Source of the DNA: Glandiceps talaboti
Lineage: Eukaryota > Hemichordata > Enteropneusta > Spengelidae
Length of the DNA: 25,000 nucleotides
NCBI RefSeq assembly: GCF_964340395.1
Contig: NC_135570.1
Span: forward strand, 13,910,322 to 13,935,321
Direction of reading: 5' to 3'
Part shown: piece after piece, positions 23,523 to 25,000 of the stretch
Layout of the letters: each line of letters begins with the position of its first letter
Position numbering within the stretch: position 1 is the first letter of the stretch
Translations under genes and position numbers: made by a program
The notes under the pieces: generated by a model
What the model was told of the DNA's origin: nothing
Seen by the model: only the letters and a program-made list of their open reading frames with translations
The model's database searches: none

Positions 23523-24351
23523 CGTGAGCTCCGAGTTATATATCCTACTAATACCACGGCTCCTTTTATTTTTACGGTGATGACTTCATGATATTCATTA
23601 TACAACTGCGTCCCCATCTCTTGTTTTCACATATACACGCGCATCCACACTCAAACCAGATCACGTCGATCGGTTGTCAGTGGCAACGTGGTATTAACAC
23701 TGTCGTAGTAAAATGGTATTCCCCAAGTAAAATATCATGGACGACTTCACTGAGATATTGTCCTTATCTTTTAAAAACTATTCAAATTCGTCAATATACA
23801 GCCGACGTATAGCGACAAATAGGTTCTAACAATATCGCTTCCCATTCAGGATTATCCAGTATTTTCAATTCCATATTTTAGGACTAGACCAAAAAATGTA
23901 GTCACAACAAAATGACATTATAATGGTATTGATTATAATGATTCTGTATGTTCAGTCCAATTATTCGTTGATCAGAATATCATGCTCTAACAATAAAGAA
24001 GAACAAGCCTTGAACAAACGTGAATCATTCAAGGAAAAGATGAACAAATATTCCTAAAAGAGAATACAAGTCCATCTTTCAATTATTTTTTTTTTCAAAT
24101 TGGTATTACTATTCTGGTTTAGAAGTCAGAAATAAGTTTATTGATGAGGTGGGGGTTGGTTGTATGTTGACGCTTTTTGAAAAGGGCGTTCTTTTAATAC
24201 ATGCTTTATCCACAGTCTCCCGAACCAGAAAGTTAAATGTTTACGTATAAAACGTTCTAAAATACAACTTTGCTTTTTTTTATAGTAGCTACAATTCAAT
24301 GAAAACCTTGCCCTGCGTTAATTTTATTGTGGGGGGGTTCAAGGGTCAAGA

Positions 24352-24422
24352 GGGGCGGTTCCATGGCGCCAATCAGATAGCGATCAGGATTAAACGGTTT
24401 GGAGTCGTTGACTGTGACGTCA
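24352..24422 (+). promoter_or_regulatory. Promoter-like motif cluster (GC box, CCAAT box, CRE)
   Basis: GGGGCGG at 24352-24358, CCAATCAG at 24369-24376 and the palindrome TGACGTCA at 24415-24422, all within 71 bp. A further CCAATAAAAGTA follows at about 24464. No downstream coding exon is recognised in the remaining 0.5 kb, so this may be a promoter of a gene past the window, an enhancer, or chance. Confidence 0.3.
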
Positions 24423-24854
24423 CGTCTCAATTACGAAGTGGAGGGGGTAGTACTCAACACTAGACCAATAAAAGTATACCGCCAAAGGAACGTTTTAAAT
24501 TTGTTATTCTTCAAATCTTTTGATAATGGTAAATTAAGTCGAGTTGACGATTTGTATACAGAAAAGAGGTCAACATATTCTTACTCAGCCCGCCTCAATA
24601 TGACAACCAGTTCTTCATTAAGATGAGAAATTCCCATCTTTACTCATAATTTTTGAAAGAACGCTTTGCTCCGATACTACAAAATATTGTCGTCACGCGC
24701 CAAGGTTACTAATTTTTTTGAAGTAACAAATTTTAGCAACTTTGGAGGGTGTTAACCCGGTCAGAAGTTTATATTGTGTTCGTAAGCCCGTCTGTGGCAG
24801 ACCCAAAATTGAGGAGATGGTATGGGTAACATCAGAGATATATATGCTGGGATG
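24423..24854. other. No gene recognised
   Basis: An open frame of 75 codons (24399-24626, + strand) crosses the motif cluster but lacks an ATG at its start and any recognisable motif. Confidence 0.4.
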
Positions 24855-24856
24855 TA

Positions 24857-25000
24857 CAGCGAAAATGACGTAGGCTTGGCGTTTCACTCGTGGGACATTA
24901 CGTTTTTGACAAAGAGCTAAGCATATTGCTCTCATTGACTCCAGACTAACAATAACAGAGACACAATAAACACAGCAGGATCCTTTGCCCAATCACACTG
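24857..25000 (+). mobile_element. Second copy of the MITE at 8106, cut by the window end
   Basis: Starts CAGCGAAAATGACGTAGGCT after a TA and aligns throughout its 144 bp with 8106-8244. Shared blocks include AACAATAACAGAG, CACAACA/CACAATAAACACA, AGGATC-TTTGCCCA and TCACA-TG. Identity is roughly three quarters by eye. The right terminus lies beyond the window. Confidence 0.75.

Larger units (their letters stand above)
22672..24351. other. Intergenic, no gene recognised
   Basis: It contains the GGGTCGGTC segment shared with 3590 (23218-23241) and two small inverted repeats (23346-23430 and 23488-23522). Frames at 22946-23143 and 23588-23812 have no family resemblance. Confidence 0.45.

Overview
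The window is eukaryotic, AT-rich animal DNA with one clear protein-coding gene on the + strand. The gene has three coding exons (12124-12298, 17608-17819, 19700-20182) separated by introns of about 5.3 kb and 1.9 kb with standard GT/AG borders. It encodes a 289-residue paired-class homeodomain protein with lysine at homeodomain position 50. The homeodomain is closest to the Pitx family. The second intron splits the homeodomain between residues 46 and 47, the usual site in paired-class genes. The protein ends in a Pitx-like YAV tail but has no recognisable OAR motif. The gene, the long intergenic stretches, the many microsatellites and the small transposon relics suggest a bilaterian invertebrate, probably marine. 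The sequence alone does not fix the phylum.

Layout. 1-11.8 kb: no gene recognised. This part holds long simple repeats (GATA/GACG/GACA, GA/GACA, CT, TATG, a GA-rich tract and a pentanucleotide array), a 450-bp foldback element flanked by TTAA (3864-4313), and a 406-bp inverted-repeat element flanked by TA (8106-8511). 11.8-12.1 kb: a promoter-like block with an NRF1-type palindrome, an inverted CCAAT box and a TATA box. 12.1-20.2 kb: the Pitx-like gene. Intron 1 holds a diverged tandem duplication, a cluster of AATAAA hexamers and, close to the homeobox exon, an (AT)n-(TG)n-(CATA)n array. Intron 2 holds two copies of a short dispersed repeat, one running into another GGAC/AGAC/ATAG array. 20.2-25 kb: 3' untranslated or downstream sequence with two candidate poly(A) signals, more CT and TATG repeats, a decayed LINE ORF1-like fragment (about 22300-22671), a promoter-like motif cluster (24352-24422), and at the right edge a second copy of the 8.1-kb inverted-repeat element, cut by the window end.

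Pitx proteins are DNA-binding transcription factors that in many animals act in oral or pituitary development and downstream of Nodal in left-right patterning. A role for this copy is inferred only. Simple repeats make up roughly 9% of the window, which is high, and they account for most of the long open frames.
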